Source of the DNA: Streptomyces sp. WAC08241
GTDB lineage: Bacteria; Actinomycetota; Actinomycetes; Streptomycetales; Streptomycetaceae
Direction: 5' to 3'
NCBI GenBank assembly: GCA_007858575.1
Contig: CP042279.1
Span: 2,914,001 to 2,978,000, forward strand
Length of the DNA stretch: 64,000 bases
Shown: positions 42,546 through 51,928 of the stretch, in pieces
Layout of the letters: each line of letters opens with the position of its first letter
How positions within the stretch are numbered: the first letter of the stretch is position 1
Translations under genes and position numbers: made by a program
Notes under the pieces: model-generated
Seen by the model: only the letters and a program-made list of their open reading frames with translations
Told to the model about the DNA's origin: nothing
Database searches by the model: none

Positions 42546-43593
42546 TTGGTGGCCTCCACGCGCTTGCGGATCCAGGCGTTCAGGAGGGTCGCGAGCAGCA
42601 GCATCGCGCCCAGGAAGAACTTGAACCAGTCCGGGTTCCACTCGGCGTACACGATGCCCTTGCTGGTCATGCCGAAGATCAGGGCGCCGACCGCGGAGCC
42701 GATGGCCGAGCCGTACCCGCCGGTGATCAGGCAGCCGCCGATGACGGCCGCGATGATGTAGATCAGCTCGTTGCCGACGCCCTCGCCCGACTGGACGACG
42801 TCGAAGGAGAAGAGCAGGTGCTGGCCGGAGATCCAGGCGCAGAAGGCCACGCCCGCGTAGAGGCCGATCTTGGTGCGGTGGACGGGGACGCCGACCGCGC
42901 GGGCCGCGTCGGCGCCGCCGCCGACGGCGAAGATCCAGTTGCCGAAGCGGGTGCGGAGCAGGATCCAGGTGGCGAGCGCGACCAGGCCGAACCACCACAG
43001 GATGGTGACCTTGAACTCGACCCCGCCGAGGGTGAGCTGCGAGGCGAAGAGCTTGCGGGCGGAGGGAAGCCCTCCATGTCGGCGATGGTCTTGGTGGAGA
43101 CGGTGCCGCTGATCAGCTTGGTGAGGCCGAGGTTCAGACCGGTCAGCATGAGGAAGGTGCCGAGCGTGATGATGAAGCTGGGCAGCTTGGTACGGGTCAG
43201 CATGACGCCGTTGAAGACGCCGATCGCCAGGGTGACGAGCAGCGAGACGCCGACGCCGACCCAGACGTTCGCCGTCATCTGGTAGCTGAACATCGAGGAG
43301 ACGAGCGCGGAGCTGGTGACCATGACGCCGGCGGAGAGGTCGAACTCGCCGCCGATCATGAGCAGGGCGACGGGGACCGCCATGATGCCGATGGTGGAGG
43401 CCGCGTAGAGGACGGTGCCGAGGCTGGAGGCGCGCAGGAAGCTGTCGGCGAAGACCGCGAAGAAGACGAAGACGGCGGCGGCGCCGACGACCGAGCCCAG
43501 CTCGGGGCGGGCGAGCAGCTTCTTCAGCGGGGTCGTGCGCAGGAGGCGTTCGTCGACGTGGTCGATGCCGGACGGCGGGGCGGTGGAGCTCAT
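42542..43593 (-). CDS. Sugar ABC transporter permease (CUT2 family)
   Basis: About 351 residues, ten helices. [20 protein letters not shown] is the strongly conserved G-G-x-D-L-S-x-G loop of RbsC/XylH-type permeases; [22 protein letters not shown] and [20 protein letters not shown] are the other family marks. One break near 43072. ATG overlaps the binding-protein stop (ATGA) and the stop overlaps the ATPase start, so all three are coupled. Confidence 0.94.
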
Positions 43594-44606
43594 CGGGTGC
43601 CCCGATCCGCGTAGGCGACGAGGTCGGCGGCGTTGTCCTTGGTGATGATCTGGGGGCCGGTGAGGACCGGCTTGCCGCCGCCGAGGACGTCGGCGTTGTA
43701 GCGGTACAGCCAGAGCAGGTCGACGGCCTCGTACCCCTGGAGGTAGGGCTGCTGGTCGACGGCGAAGCCGAGGGTGCCGGCCTCGAGGGCGGTGGCGACC
43801 TTGGCGTTGAGGTCGAAGGTGTCGATCTCGGCCTTGCTGCCGGCGCTCTTCGCGGCCTGGACGGCGGTGTCGGCGAAGGGGCGCCGAGGGTGACGACGGC
43901 GTCGACGTCCTTGTCGGACTGGAGCTTGGCCTCGATGGAGGCCTTCACGTCGGGCATGTTGGTGCCGTCGACATACAGGTTGACGAGTTCGCCGCCGAAG
44001 GTCTTCTTCGCTCCGGCGCAGCGCTGCTCGTGGCCGACGTTGCCCTGCTCGTGCAGGACGCAGAGCGCCTTCTTCTTCCCGCGCTTGTCGAGTTCTCGCC
44101 GACGGCCTCGCCGGCGACGGTCTCGTCCTGGCCGATGTGGGTGAGGGCGCCGTAGGCCTTGGACTGCTCGGCACCGGAGTTCACGGTGATCACCGGGATG
44201 CCGGCCTTGACGGCCTTCTCGACGGCGGCCTTCATGGCGTCGGGCTTGGCGAGGCTGACGATCAGGCCGTCGACGCCCTTGGCGATGTACGAGTCGACGA
44301 GCTGCGCCTGCTGCTGCGCCTCGTCGTTGTGGGCGTAGAGGAAGTTGATGTTGTCCTTGACGGCGGCCTGCTTGGCGCCCTTCTGGACGATGTCCCAGAA
44401 GGTGTCGCCGTCGCCCGAGTGGGTCACCATCGCGAAGGTCCAGCGGGGGTGTCGACGGCCGCCCTGCCCTGGGCCTGCGCGGCCTTGCGGGCGTCCTCCG
44501 CCCGCTTGCCGCCGGTGCTGCTGCATCCGGCGAGCGCCGTGGTCAGCGCGAGCGCGAGGACGGCGCCGAGCGCGGCGCGCACCCCTCCTGTCCGAAGCCT
44601 GGTCAC
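43590..44606 (-). CDS. Sugar-binding lipoprotein of the CUT2 transporter
   Basis: About 340 residues. GTG start chosen for AAGGAGGG 9 nt upstream; lipobox LAGC near residue 25. Periplasmic-binding type I fold: FAMVTHSGDGDTFWDIVQKGA, GVDGLIVSLAKPDAM, GIPVITVNSGAE, HIGQDETVAGEAVGE, TFDLNAKVATALEAGTLGFAVDQQPYLQG. Breaks near 44447, 44097 and 43882. It would bind a pentose or hexose outside the membrane. A TGCA-rich inverted repeat lies about 30 bp upstream of the start. Confidence 0.92.
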
Positions 44607-44632
44607 GAGGCCGTGCCCTCCTTTGTGTCCTT

Positions 44633-44653
44633 TGCACGCATTGCAGGCGTGCA
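44633..44653. promoter_or_regulatory. Operator-like inverted repeat before the sugar transporter operon
   Basis: TGCACGC and GCGTGCA are a perfect 7-bp inverted repeat around ATTGCAG, in a stretch holding four TGCA tetramers (44633, 44642, 44650, 44655). It is 27 bp from the binding-protein start and 66 bp from the end of the GntR gene. Confidence 0.55.
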
Positions 44654-44718
44654 GTGCAGTATCGGTCATGCGGGTCGCGCGGCTCGCCGCGGGCCCCGCC
44701 GCGGGTCACGGCCCCGGG

Positions 44719-45433
44719 TCACGGCCGGGCCAGCAGGCGGAACTCGAAGGAGTGGCGGGCGGCCCGGTAGAGGTGGGAGCCGTACTCGACGGCCCGGCCG
44801 GTGTCGTCGTAGGTGACGCGCTCCATGGTGAGCAGCGGGGCCCCTCCTCCTCGTCGAGCAGCGCGGCCTCGGCGGCGGTCGCGGCGCGGGCGCCGACGGT
44901 CTGGCGGGCGCTGTGCAGGGTGAGCGCGGCGGAGCGCAGCAGTCGGTGGAGGCCGGTGGTCTCCAGGAGCGCGGTGTCCGGTTCGACGAGCCCGGCCGGG
45001 AGGTGGTTGCGCAGGTGGGCGAGGGGTTCGCCGTGCGCGGTGCGGAGCCGTTCCAGGTAGTGGACCTCGCTGCCCTCGGGCACGCCGAGGGCGGCGGCGA
45101 CCGGCCCGGAGGCGGGTTCGAGCCGGTTGACGAGGACGCGGGTGCCGGGCGCTGCCCCGCGGCCTCCAGGTCGTCGTAGAGGCTGCTGAGCTCCGGGGGC
45201 GCCGGACGCCGGTGTGCACGACCTGGGTGCCGACGCCCCGGCGGCGGACCAGGAGACCCTTGTCGACGAGGGTCCGGAGGGCCTGGCGGACGGTGGGCCG
45301 GGAGAGGCCGAGGCGGGCGGCGAGGCCGATCTCATTGCCGAGGAGGGTGCCCGGGGCAGCGTCCCGTCCTCCACGGCGCTCTCGAGCTGCCGGGCGAGCT
45401 GGAAGTAGAGGGGACCGGGCTGGTGCGGTCCAC
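44719..45433 (-). CDS. GntR-family (HutC/UTRA) regulator
   Basis: About 240 residues. VDRTSP then GPLYFQLARQLESAVEDG, winged helix with LAARLGLSRPTVRQALRTLVDKGLLVRRRGVGTQ at 35-68, and a UTRA ligand domain (GSEVHYLERLRTAHGEPLAHLRNHLP, LHSARQTVGARAATAAEA, YDDTGRAVEYGSHLYR). GTG at 45433 is preferred because VDR-x-SPxPLYFQL is the usual opening; however a proline-rich 24-bp repeat upstream keeps an open frame. Breaks near 45412, 45360, 45205 and 44840. It sits upstream of the sugar operon on the same strand and faces the Gfo/Idh gene, so it probably controls both. Confidence 0.87.
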
Positions 45434-45595
45434 CGAGAGCGGCGGGAGGGCGGAGCCGGAGCGCGGCGGAAGGGTGGAGCCGGAGTGGGAGGGAGGGCGG
45501 GGCCGGAGCGCGGCGGGAGCGCGGCGCCGGACCGCGGGGTGGGGGCGGATCCGGGCCGCGGGGAAGGGCTGAGCCGGACTGCGGGGGCACGGGGG
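45428..45595. repeat. 24-bp degenerate tandem array abutting the gntR start
   Basis: Six contiguous 24-bp units start at 45452, 45476, 45500, 45524, 45548 and 45572; a weaker seventh (45428-45451) contains the complement of the gntR GTG. Common core is GCCGGAnnGCGGnGGnAGGG. Period 24 keeps frame, and on the minus strand encodes an 8-residue repeat of the type RSGSALPP. Confidence 0.85.
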
Positions 45596-45653
45596 AGCGT
45601 AGCCCCGGGGCGCGGACGGCGGGAAGCCGATGACGGGAGGTCGTGACGTCCTG

Positions 45654-45665
45654 TTGTCCTGACAA
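45654..45665. promoter_or_regulatory. GT-N4-AC palindrome, candidate GntR operator
   Basis: TTGTC-CT-GACAA has 5-bp arms and the GT-N4-AC core expected for HutC-subfamily GntR regulators. It is 39 bp before the Gfo/Idh start and is followed by a second half-site inside TTGACA (45670-45675). No good -10 is visible. Confidence 0.5.
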
Positions 45666-45703
45666 ATCCTTGACAGGGGGACGTGCGCCCCCACGGTGGG
45701 GCC

Positions 45704-46713
45704 ATGCGCATCGGACTCATCGGTACGGGACGGATCGGGAGCTTCCACGCGGGGTGCTGGCCCGCCACCCGGAGGTCGGGTCCCTGGTCGTCGCGGACGC
45801 GGATCCCACGCGCGCGGCCGGGGTGGCCGAGGCGCTGGGGCGGAGGCGGCGCCGGACGTGGCCGCGCTGCTGGCGAGCTCCCCGGACGCGGTGGTGATCG
45901 CCTCGGCGACGGCCGCGCACGCGGAGCTGATCGCCCGGGCCGCCGGGGCGGGCCTGCCGGCCTTCTGCGAGAAGCCGATCGCCCTGGACGTGCCGGGGAC
46001 GCTGGCCGCGCTCGACGCGGTGGCGGCGGCGGGCACGGAGCTCCAGCTCGGGTTCATGCGCCGCTTCGACGCCGGTACCGGGCGGCCCGCGAGGCGGTCC
46101 GGTCGGGGCGGCTCGGCCGGTTGCACACCGTACGGGCGGTGACCTCCGACCCGGAGCCGCCGCCCGCCGCGTACCTGCCGCTCTCCGGCGGTCTCTTCCG
46201 GGACTGCCTGGTGCACGACTTCGACGCGGTGCGCTGGGTGACCGGGCGCGAGGTCGTCGAGGTGTACGCGACGGGGTCGGACGCGGGTCCGGCGATGTTC
46301 CGGGCGGCGGGGACGTGTCCTCGGCCGCCGCGCTCCTCACCCTGGACGACGGCACGCTGGTGACGGCGACCGCGACCCGGTGCAACGGCGCCGGGTACGA
46401 CGTGCGGATGGAGCTGGCGGGCGAGCGGGGCCAGATCGGGGTGGGCCTGGCCGACCGGACCCCGCTCACCTCCGTGGAGCCGCAGGGACCGCCCGCGCCG
46501 GAGAAGCCGTGGCCCGGGTTCCTGGAGCGGTTCGCCCCGGCGTACGAGGCGGAGCTGGACGCCTTCGTACGGCTCGTGCGCGGCGCGGCGCCCAATCCGT
46601 GCGACGGACGGGAGGCCCTGGCGGCGCTGCGGATCGCGGAGGCGTGCGAGCGCTCGCGGCGGAGGGGCGGCCGGTGCGGGTGGGGCCGCCTGACCGGTGC
46701 CCCGGTCCCCTAG
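45704..46713 (+). CDS. Gfo/Idh/MocA family NAD(P)-dependent sugar dehydrogenase
   Basis: About 335 residues. MRIGLIGTGRIGSFHA is the Rossmann G-x-G-x-x-G start; AFCEKPIALDVPGTLAALD contains the E-K-P catalytic Lys; LQLGFMRRFDAG, GGLFRDCLVHDFDAVRWVTG with the D-x-x-x-H pair. myo-Inositol or scyllo-inositol dehydrogenases look like this, so the neighbouring CUT2 transporter may carry inositol or a related polyol. Breaks near 45758, 45840, 46080, 46312 and 46665; the exact end is uncertain because a frame change near 46670 could stop it about 20 bp earlier. Confidence 0.85.
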
Positions 46714-46751
46714 GGGTTCGCCGCAAGGCCCATGCCGGTGTCAGACAGGCC

Positions 46752-47417
46752 TCAAGGGGTGTCACCGTCGTCGAGGAGGCCCGCGTCGTGGACGAGGAGG
46801 GCGATCTGGACGCGGTTGTTGAGGCCGAGCCTGGCCAGGATCCGGGAGACGTACGTCTTGACGGTCGGCACGCCCATGTACAGCTCGGCGGCGATCTCCG
46901 CGTTGGAGCGGCCGTGGCCGACGGCGACGGCCACCTCCCTCTCGCGGTCGGTGAGTTCGGCGAGCCGGTCGGCCGCCGTGGTGCGCCGGGGTTCCGGACG
47001 GCCCGCGACGTGGGTCATGAGCTGGCGGGTGACGGCCGGGGAGGACGGGGTCCCCGGCGGCGACCCGGCGGACGGCGGTGACGATCTCGGCGGGCGGGGT
47101 GTCCTTGAGGACGAAGCCGGCGGCGCCGGCCCGCAGGGCGCGCAGGACCTGTTCGTCGGCGTGGAAGGTGGTGAGGACGACGACCTCGGGGGCGCCGGGC
47201 CGGGCCCGCAGGAGTTCGGTGGCGGTGAGGCCGTCGACGTGCGGCATGCGGATGTCCATGAGGACGACGTCGGGGGCGTGCCGGGCGACGAGGTCGGGGA
47301 CGTCCCGGCCGTCGGCGCCCTCGCCGACGATGTCGAGGTCGTCGGCGCCGCCGAGCATGAGGGTGAGGCCCGCGCGGACCAGGGGTCGTCGTCGACGATG
47401 AGCAGCCGGATGGTCAT
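46752..47417 (-). CDS. NarL/LuxR-type response regulator
   Basis: About 221 residues. Receiver: RLLIVDDDP with the acidic pair, DVVLMDIRMPHVDGL with the phosphorylated Asp, VLTTFHADEQ and FVLKDTPP with the conserved Lys. Effector: ELTDREREVAVAVGHGRSNAEIAAELYMGVPTVKTYVSRIL, a LuxR helix-turn-helix. Breaks near 47383 and 47052. ATG overlaps the kinase stop (ATGA). Confidence 0.92.
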   Translation of the reverse strand: MTIRLLIVDDDPWSARASPSCSAAPTTSTSSARAPTAGTSPTSSPGTPPTSSSWTSACRTSTASPPPNSCGPGPAPPRSSSSPPSTPTNRSCAPCGPAPPASSSRTPRPPRSSPPSAGSPPGTPSSPAVTRQLMTHVAGRPEPRRTTAADRLAELTDREREVAVAVGHGRSNAEIAAELYMGVPTVKTYVSRILARLGLNNRVQIALLVHDAGLLDDGDTP

Positions 47418-48625
47418 GGGGGCCACGGTAGCCAGGCGTGCAGGGCGAACCCGCCCTCGGGGGCCGGGCCGTGGGCGAGGCGGCCGCCGGCGAGGGCGGC
47501 GCGCTCGGTGAGCCCGATGAGGCCCTGGCCGGAGCCGGGGACGTGTGGGACGGGCCCGGCGGGGGCCGGGTTGCGGACCTCGACGGTGAGGCCCTCGCCG
47601 GGGCGGCCGCGGACGGTGACGGTGACGGGGGTGCCGGGGGCGTGCTTGCGGGCGTTGGTGAGGCCCTCCTGCGCGATGCGGTAGACGGTGCGGCCGGTGG
47701 CGGCGGGGACCGCGTCCGGGGCGTCGACGGTGGTGTCGAGGACGACCTCGGCACCGGCCTCGCGGGACTCGTCGACCAGCGCGCCGAGGGTGGCGAGGGT
47801 GGGCTGGGGCCGGTTCCCCTCGCCGTCCTCGTCGGGAGCGCGCAGGACGCCGATGATCTCGCGGAGGTCCTGGAGGGCCTCGTGGGCGCTGTCGCGGATG
47901 ACGCCGGCGGCGCGGGCGACCTGCTCGGGCGGGGCGTCGGGCCGGAACTCCAGGGCTCCGGCGTGCACGCTGAGCAGGGTGAGCCGGTGGGCGAGGACGT
48001 CGTGCATCTCGCGGGCGATGGCCTCGCGGGCGAGCCGCTGGGCCTGGGCGGCGCGCAGTTCGGCCTCGGCCTCGGCGCGGCGGGCGCGTTCCCTGAGGGC
48101 CTCGACGAGCTGGCGCCGGGAGCGGACGAGCATGCCCCAGGCGGTGACGAGCAGGATGAGGACGAAGCCGAGGACGAGGGAGAGCGTGAGGCCGGTGGTG
48201 GGGTCCGGGCGGAGGAAGGCCTGGGCGACCGAGGTGGCGACGGCGAGCGCGCAGATCCAGGCGATCTCCCGGAAGGGGCGGCGCACGGCGACGCTGAACA
48301 GGCTCGCGAGGAGGGCTCCGGCGGCGACCGGGGCCACGAGGTTCACCAGGCAGAGGCCGACCGCGAGCCCGGCCGGCCACCGGCGGCGCAGCCAGAGCGC
48401 GCAGCAGGCGAGGGCACCGGCGAGCTGGTCGAAGAGGGTGACGGCCTCGCTGGTGTACTGCGCGCTGGTGTCGGCGGCGACGAGGCCGACGAGAGCGGCG
48501 AGCAGGAAGAGCGAGGTGTCCACGATCCAGTCGCGGACGGTGCGGCGGGGCCGTGCCGCCCCGCTCCCGCCCGGTTCGGCCAGGTGGGAGGGGAGCAGCC
48601 AGCGCTGCCGGTCCGTGCGGGTCAT
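47414..48625 (-). CDS. NarL-family sensor histidine kinase
   Basis: 403 residues, intact. Four to five N-terminal membrane helices without a large outer domain (residues 30-165), then a coiled coil (ALRERARRAEAEAELRAAQAQ), HisKA_3 dimerisation with the phospho-His in AREMHDVLAHRL, and HATPase with YRIAQEGLTNARKHAPG and GSGQGLIGLTERAALAGG. Paired with the response regulator by overlap. Signal probably sensed in or near the membrane. An 11-bp inverted repeat lies just upstream of the start. Confidence 0.94.
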   Translation of the reverse strand: MTRTDRQRWLLPSHLAEPGGSGAARPRRTVRDWIVDTSLFLLAALVGLVAADTSAQYTSEAVTLFDQLAGALACCALWLRRRWPAGLAVGLCLVNLVAPVAAGALLASLFSVAVRRPFREIAWICALAVATSVAQAFLRPDPTTGLTLSLVLGFVLILLVTAWGMLVRSRRQLVEALRERARRAEAEAELRAAQAQRLAREAIAREMHDVLAHRLTLLSVHAGALEFRPDAPPEQVARAAGVIRDSAHEALQDLREIIGVLRAPDEDGEGNRPQPTLATLGALVDESREAGAEVVLDTTVDAPDAVPAATGRTVYRIAQEGLTNARKHAPGTPVTVTVRGRPGEGLTVEVRNPAPAGPVPHVPGSGQGLIGLTERAALAGGRLAHGPAPEGGFALHAWLPWPP

Positions 48626-48677
48626 GTCCGCAATGTACGCAGCCGGGGGCGCCCGGGAGGGGCAGGAGCAGCCGGGT

Positions 48678-48714
48678 CGCTACCGAAGTCGCGGAGGTCG
48701 GTACTTCGGTAGCG
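48678..48714. promoter_or_regulatory. Perfect 11-bp inverted repeat between kinase and small membrane gene
   Basis: CGCTACCGAAG and CTTCGGTAGCG are perfect 11-bp arms with a 15-bp spacer, which itself ends in GGTA so that ACCGAAGT-like half-sites recur. It sits 53 bp before the kinase start and 57 bp before the divergent small membrane protein, a natural site for autoregulation by the response regulator. Confidence 0.65.
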
Positions 48715-48770
48715 GTGGATGGGGACCGGGGTCGGACGCGGGCGCTCCCCGCCCCGGTCATGATCGGGAC

Positions 48771-48992
48771 ATGAAGAGATTCCTGGAGACCGTCGGGTTC
48801 CTGGTCGCCCTGGCCGGTGTGTGCGGGGTGGTGCGCGAGCTGACGGACGGATGGTTCGGGTTCATGGGTCTGACCCGGTTCCTGACGGAGAACGTGGGGT
48901 TCCTGGAGGGGCGGGAACTGTTCGCCAACATCGTGATCGCGGTGCTCGGCGGGGTCGTCCTGATCGTCTCGGACCGGGTGCCGAAGTCCTGA
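48771..48992 (+). CDS. Small two-helix membrane protein
   Basis: 73 residues, intact. Helices ETVGFLVALAGVCGVV and FANIVIAVLGGVVLIV flank a loop DGWFGFMGLTRFLTENVGF. It diverges from the NarL-type two-component system across the shared inverted repeat, so it is a candidate target or accessory. Family not recognised. Confidence 0.72.
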   Translation: MKRFLETVGFLVALAGVCGVVRELTDGWFGFMGLTRFLTENVGFLEGRELFANIVIAVLGGVVLIVSDRVPKS

Positions 48993-49001
48993 GCCGGGGT
49001 C

Positions 49002-49138
49002 TCAGGCGCTCGCGGAGTCCGGGCGGGTGACCTCGGCGAGGTGGTCCGCCGTCCGGTGCGCGGCGGAGCCGCCGGTGTAGAGGGCGGCGCCGGCGACGGC
49101 GAAGGGGAGGGAGCCGCCGAGGAGGGCGACGAGGACAT
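49002..49138 (-). CDS. Possible very small membrane protein
   Basis: A frame with one helix, LVALLGGSLPFAVAGAALYTGG, and a tail HRTADHLAEVTRPDSASA precedes a stop. The only start in a sensible place is ATG at 49138 with GGTAGG upstream, which needs one lost base just after it to reach this frame. Without that correction it has no start. Tail-to-tail with the two-helix protein gene. Confidence 0.38.
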
Positions 49139-49149
49139 GGTCGGAGAAC

Positions 49150-50135
49150 CTACCGCGCGTCCGTCCCGGCCCGGTCGGCCGAGTCGGCCCGCACGGTCCC
49201 GTCCGTCCTCCCGGGCCCGTCGGCGGCGCGGCGGCCCCAGGCGGTGCCCGCGAGGACGAGGACCGCGCCCGCGAGGCCGAGGGCGCCGGGGCGGTCGCCG
49301 GCCAGGGCGATGCCGCGGCGGCGGCGGCCCAGAGGGGCTCGGTCCCGAGGAGGAGGCTGACCCGGGACGGGGAGGTGCGGCGGACCGCCCACATCTGCAC
49401 GAAGAAGGCGAAGAGCGTGCAGAAGACGGAGAGGAAGAGCAGCCCGGCCCATGCGCGGGGGCCGAGGTCGAGGGCCGTGGCCCAGGGGAGGCGCCGGTGC
49501 CGGGGAAGAGGGCGATGACGGCGAACACGGCGACGGCGGAGCCGAGCTGGACGGTGGTGAGGGAGAGCGAGTCGGCCGGGCGGACCGCCTTGATCCGGGA
49601 CATGGCCAGGACGTGGACGGTACGGGCGAGGGCGGCGAGCAGCATGAGCAGGTCGCCGGCCGAGGGCGCGGTGAAGCCGGCGCCCTGGGTGAGCAGGACG
49701 ACGCCCGCGACGGAGAGCGCGGCGGCGGTGAGGAAGGCGCGCGTGGGCCGGGCCCGGGTGACGGCGGCCTCGGCGAGCGGGGTGAAGATCATGGTGAGGC
49801 TGATGATCAGGCCCGCGTTGGTGGCGGAGGTGTGGACGACGCCGTAGGTCTCCAGGAGGAAGATCCCGCCGAGGATCAGCCCGAGGGTGCCGGCGCCGCG
49901 CCACTGGGCGGCGGTCAGGGCGCGGAGCCTGCGCCACCCGGCGGCGACGAGGACGGGCAGCACCACCGCGAACCGCAGGACGAGGACGGCGACGACGGTG
50001 TGGGGGTGGTGATGCCCTTGGCGGCGAGGTAGCTGGTGCCCCAGAAGACGGCGACGAGCAGGACGGGCAGGTCGGTGAGCCAGGCGCGGCGCGGGGCGCC
50101 GAGGGCAGGGGTGCGGCGAGCGGCGGAGCCGTCAT
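49150..50135 (-). CDS. EamA/DMT-family transporter
   Basis: About 330 residues, ten helices in two EamA repeats. VFWGTSYLAAKGITT in helix one, ETYGVVHTSATNAGLIISLTMIFTPLAEA in repeat one, and FFVQMWAVRRTSPSRVSLLLGTEPLWAA in repeat two. Breaks near 50007, 49488 and 49315. Tail after the last helix is Asp/Arg/Thr-rich. Exporter of small metabolites or amino acids by family; substrate unknown. Confidence 0.88.
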
Positions 50136-50243
50136 CGGGCCGTTTCTCCCACTCTCTGTAGGGGGTGGAGACTTCGGCGGCTCGCACGCGGAGGATCACC
50201 GTACCCGGAGCGGCCCGTGGTGACTACACCTTTCGACGGCCGC

Positions 50244-50851
50244 TCAGTAGCTGCCGTACGAGGGGCGTCCTTCGAGCTCGTACGTGTGGATGGCGACGCC
50301 CGTACCGGTGGTGCGCGCTCCGGCGGGGCGGAAGGCGGTGGGGCGGACCCCGTCGGTGAAGAGGCGGCGTCCCGTGCCCAGGACGACGGGGAAGACGAGC
50401 AGGTGGAGGGTGTCGATGAGGTCGTGGTCGAGGAGGGTGCGGGCGAGGCCGGCGCTGCCGTGCATCTGGATCTCGCCGCCGAGCCGTTCCTTGAGCCCGG
50501 CCACCTCCTGGACGACGTCGCCGCGGAGCAGGGTGGTGCCGGCCCAGTCGGCCTCGGTGAGGGTCGTGGTGGCGACGTACTTGGGGAGGCCGTTCAGCTT
50601 GCTCGCGACCGGGTTGTCGGGGTCGGTCCGCTTCGGCCAGTAGCCCGCGAAGATGTCGTAGGTGCGGCGGCCGAGGAGGAAGGCGGTCGGCCGGGCGAAG
50701 ACCTCGTCGACGAACCGTCCGAAGTCCTCGTCGCCGTACGGCACGGACCAGCCGCCGTGCTCGAAGCCGTCGCGGGGGTCCTCCTCGGGGCCGCCGGGGC
50801 CTGGACGACGCCGTCGAGGGTGAGGAACTGGGTGAGGCTGAGGGTGGCCAT
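50244..50851 (-). CDS. Dihydrofolate-reductase-like (RibD C-terminal) protein
   Basis: About 202 residues. MATLSLTQFLTLDGVVQAP at the start, FLLGRRTYDIFAGYWPK near residue 70, EIQMHGSAGLARTLLDHDLID, LVFPVVLGTGRRLFTDG. This layout is the YyaP/YwjB type of small NADPH-binding reductases, not essential DHFR. One break near 50795. It diverges from the SDR gene over a region with 10-bp tandem repeats. Substrate unknown. Confidence 0.88.
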
Positions 50852-50916
50852 GGCAGGTGCCCTTTCTCTCTCCGGACCATCGTGTCCCGGAAACTTCGAC
50901 CGCGCCGCCGGACGAA

Positions 50917-50966
50917 ACTCATCGGCACTCATCGGTACTCATCGGCACTCGGCGGTACTCACCGGT
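50917..50966. repeat. 10-bp tandem array, five units
   Basis: Units ACTCATCGGC, ACTCATCGGT, ACTCATCGGC, ACTCGGCGGT, ACTCACCGGT follow without gaps. The period is close to one turn of DNA. The array lies in the divergent promoter region of the DHFR-like and SDR genes, about 66 bp before the former's start. Confidence 0.9.
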
Positions 50967-51016
50967 GCCGGACTCGATGTCCGATTGCCGCCGGTGTCCG
51001 CCCGCTCCCCCGACTT

Positions 51017-51038
51017 TCATTGAACCCGCAACCAATGA
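51017..51038. promoter_or_regulatory. Inverted repeat upstream of the SDR gene
   Basis: TCATTG and CAATGA are a perfect 6-bp inverted repeat with a 10-bp spacer (AACCCGCAAC) in a locally AT-richer stretch, 20 bp before the SDR start. Likely operator; the regulator is not adjacent. Confidence 0.55.
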
Positions 51039-51058
51039 GTACGGCACGGAGGTTCGGG

Positions 51059-51798
51059 ATGTCCACGATGAACGGCACGGCGGTCCTGGTGACGGGCGGC
51101 AGCAGGGGAATCGGCGCGGCGACGGCGGTACGGCTCGCCCGGGAGGGCGCGGACGTGGCCTTCACCTACGTACGGGACGAGGCGCGGGCCGCGGAGGTGG
51201 CGGCGCGGATCGAGGCGGCGGGCCGGAAGGCGCTGCCGCTGCGGGCCGACGCGGCCGATCCCGGGGACGCGGCGGGCGCGGTGGCATGGGCGGCGGACGC
51301 CCTGGGACGGCTCGACGTCCTGGTGAACAACGCGGGCATCGGGGTCCTCGGCCCGCTGGCGTCGCTGTCCCCCGCGGACGTGGACCGGGTCCTCGCCGTG
51401 AACGTCCGGGCGGTCTTCCTCGCCTCCCAGGCGGCGGCGGGCCGACTGCCCGACGGCGGCCGGATCGTCACGATCGGGAGCTGCATGACGCAGCGGGTGC
51501 CGGGCCCCGGCGCGACCCTCTACACGATGAGCAAGACGGCGCTGACGGGCCTGACGAAGGCGCTCGCCCGCGAGCTGGGCGGCCGCGGCATCACGGCGAA
51601 CCTGGTCCACCCCGGTCCCGTCGACACCGACATGAACCCGGCGGACGGCCCGCTCGCACCGGGCCAGACGCCCCTGACGGCCCTCGGCCGCTTCGGCACC
51701 CCGGACGAGGTGGCCTCGATGGTCGCCTTCCTGGCGGGCCCGGAGGCGCGGTACGTGACGGGGGCGGAGTTCTCGGTGGACGGGGGCACGCGGCGTAG
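51059..51798 (+). CDS. Short-chain dehydrogenase/reductase
   Basis: About 245 residues, classical SDR. Cofactor motif TGGSRGIGAATAV near residue 12, NNAG at 88, catalytic Ser in VTIGSCMTQ, Tyr and Lys in LYTMSKTALTG, and HPGPVDTDMNP. TYVRDEARA after the second strand suggests NADP(H). A break within the last few codons (near 51790) gives the usual end GG-x-HAA; uncorrected, the frame reads on far into the next gene. Similar to quinone- or acyl-reducing SDRs; substrate unknown. Confidence 0.9.
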
Positions 51799-51928
51799 GG
51801 CGGGGCGGGAACGCGCGGCGGGGTCCCGGCGGGGACGGAGCCCTGCGGTGCCGTTCCCGGCCCGGGACCTGCGGTGCAGGCCTCCGGCCGGGGCGGCGGG
51901 CGCGAACGGGCCGTTGCCGACGGCCCGT

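Noticed and set aside
40509..44606. ROK gene as a transcriptional repressor of the sugar operon
   Set aside because: It begins directly with the phosphate-binding motif and lacks an N-terminal helix-turn-helix; a GntR regulator is present.
45452..45595. 24-bp array or other arrays as a CRISPR
   Set aside because: Units are contiguous without unique spacers and are degenerate; no cas gene is present.
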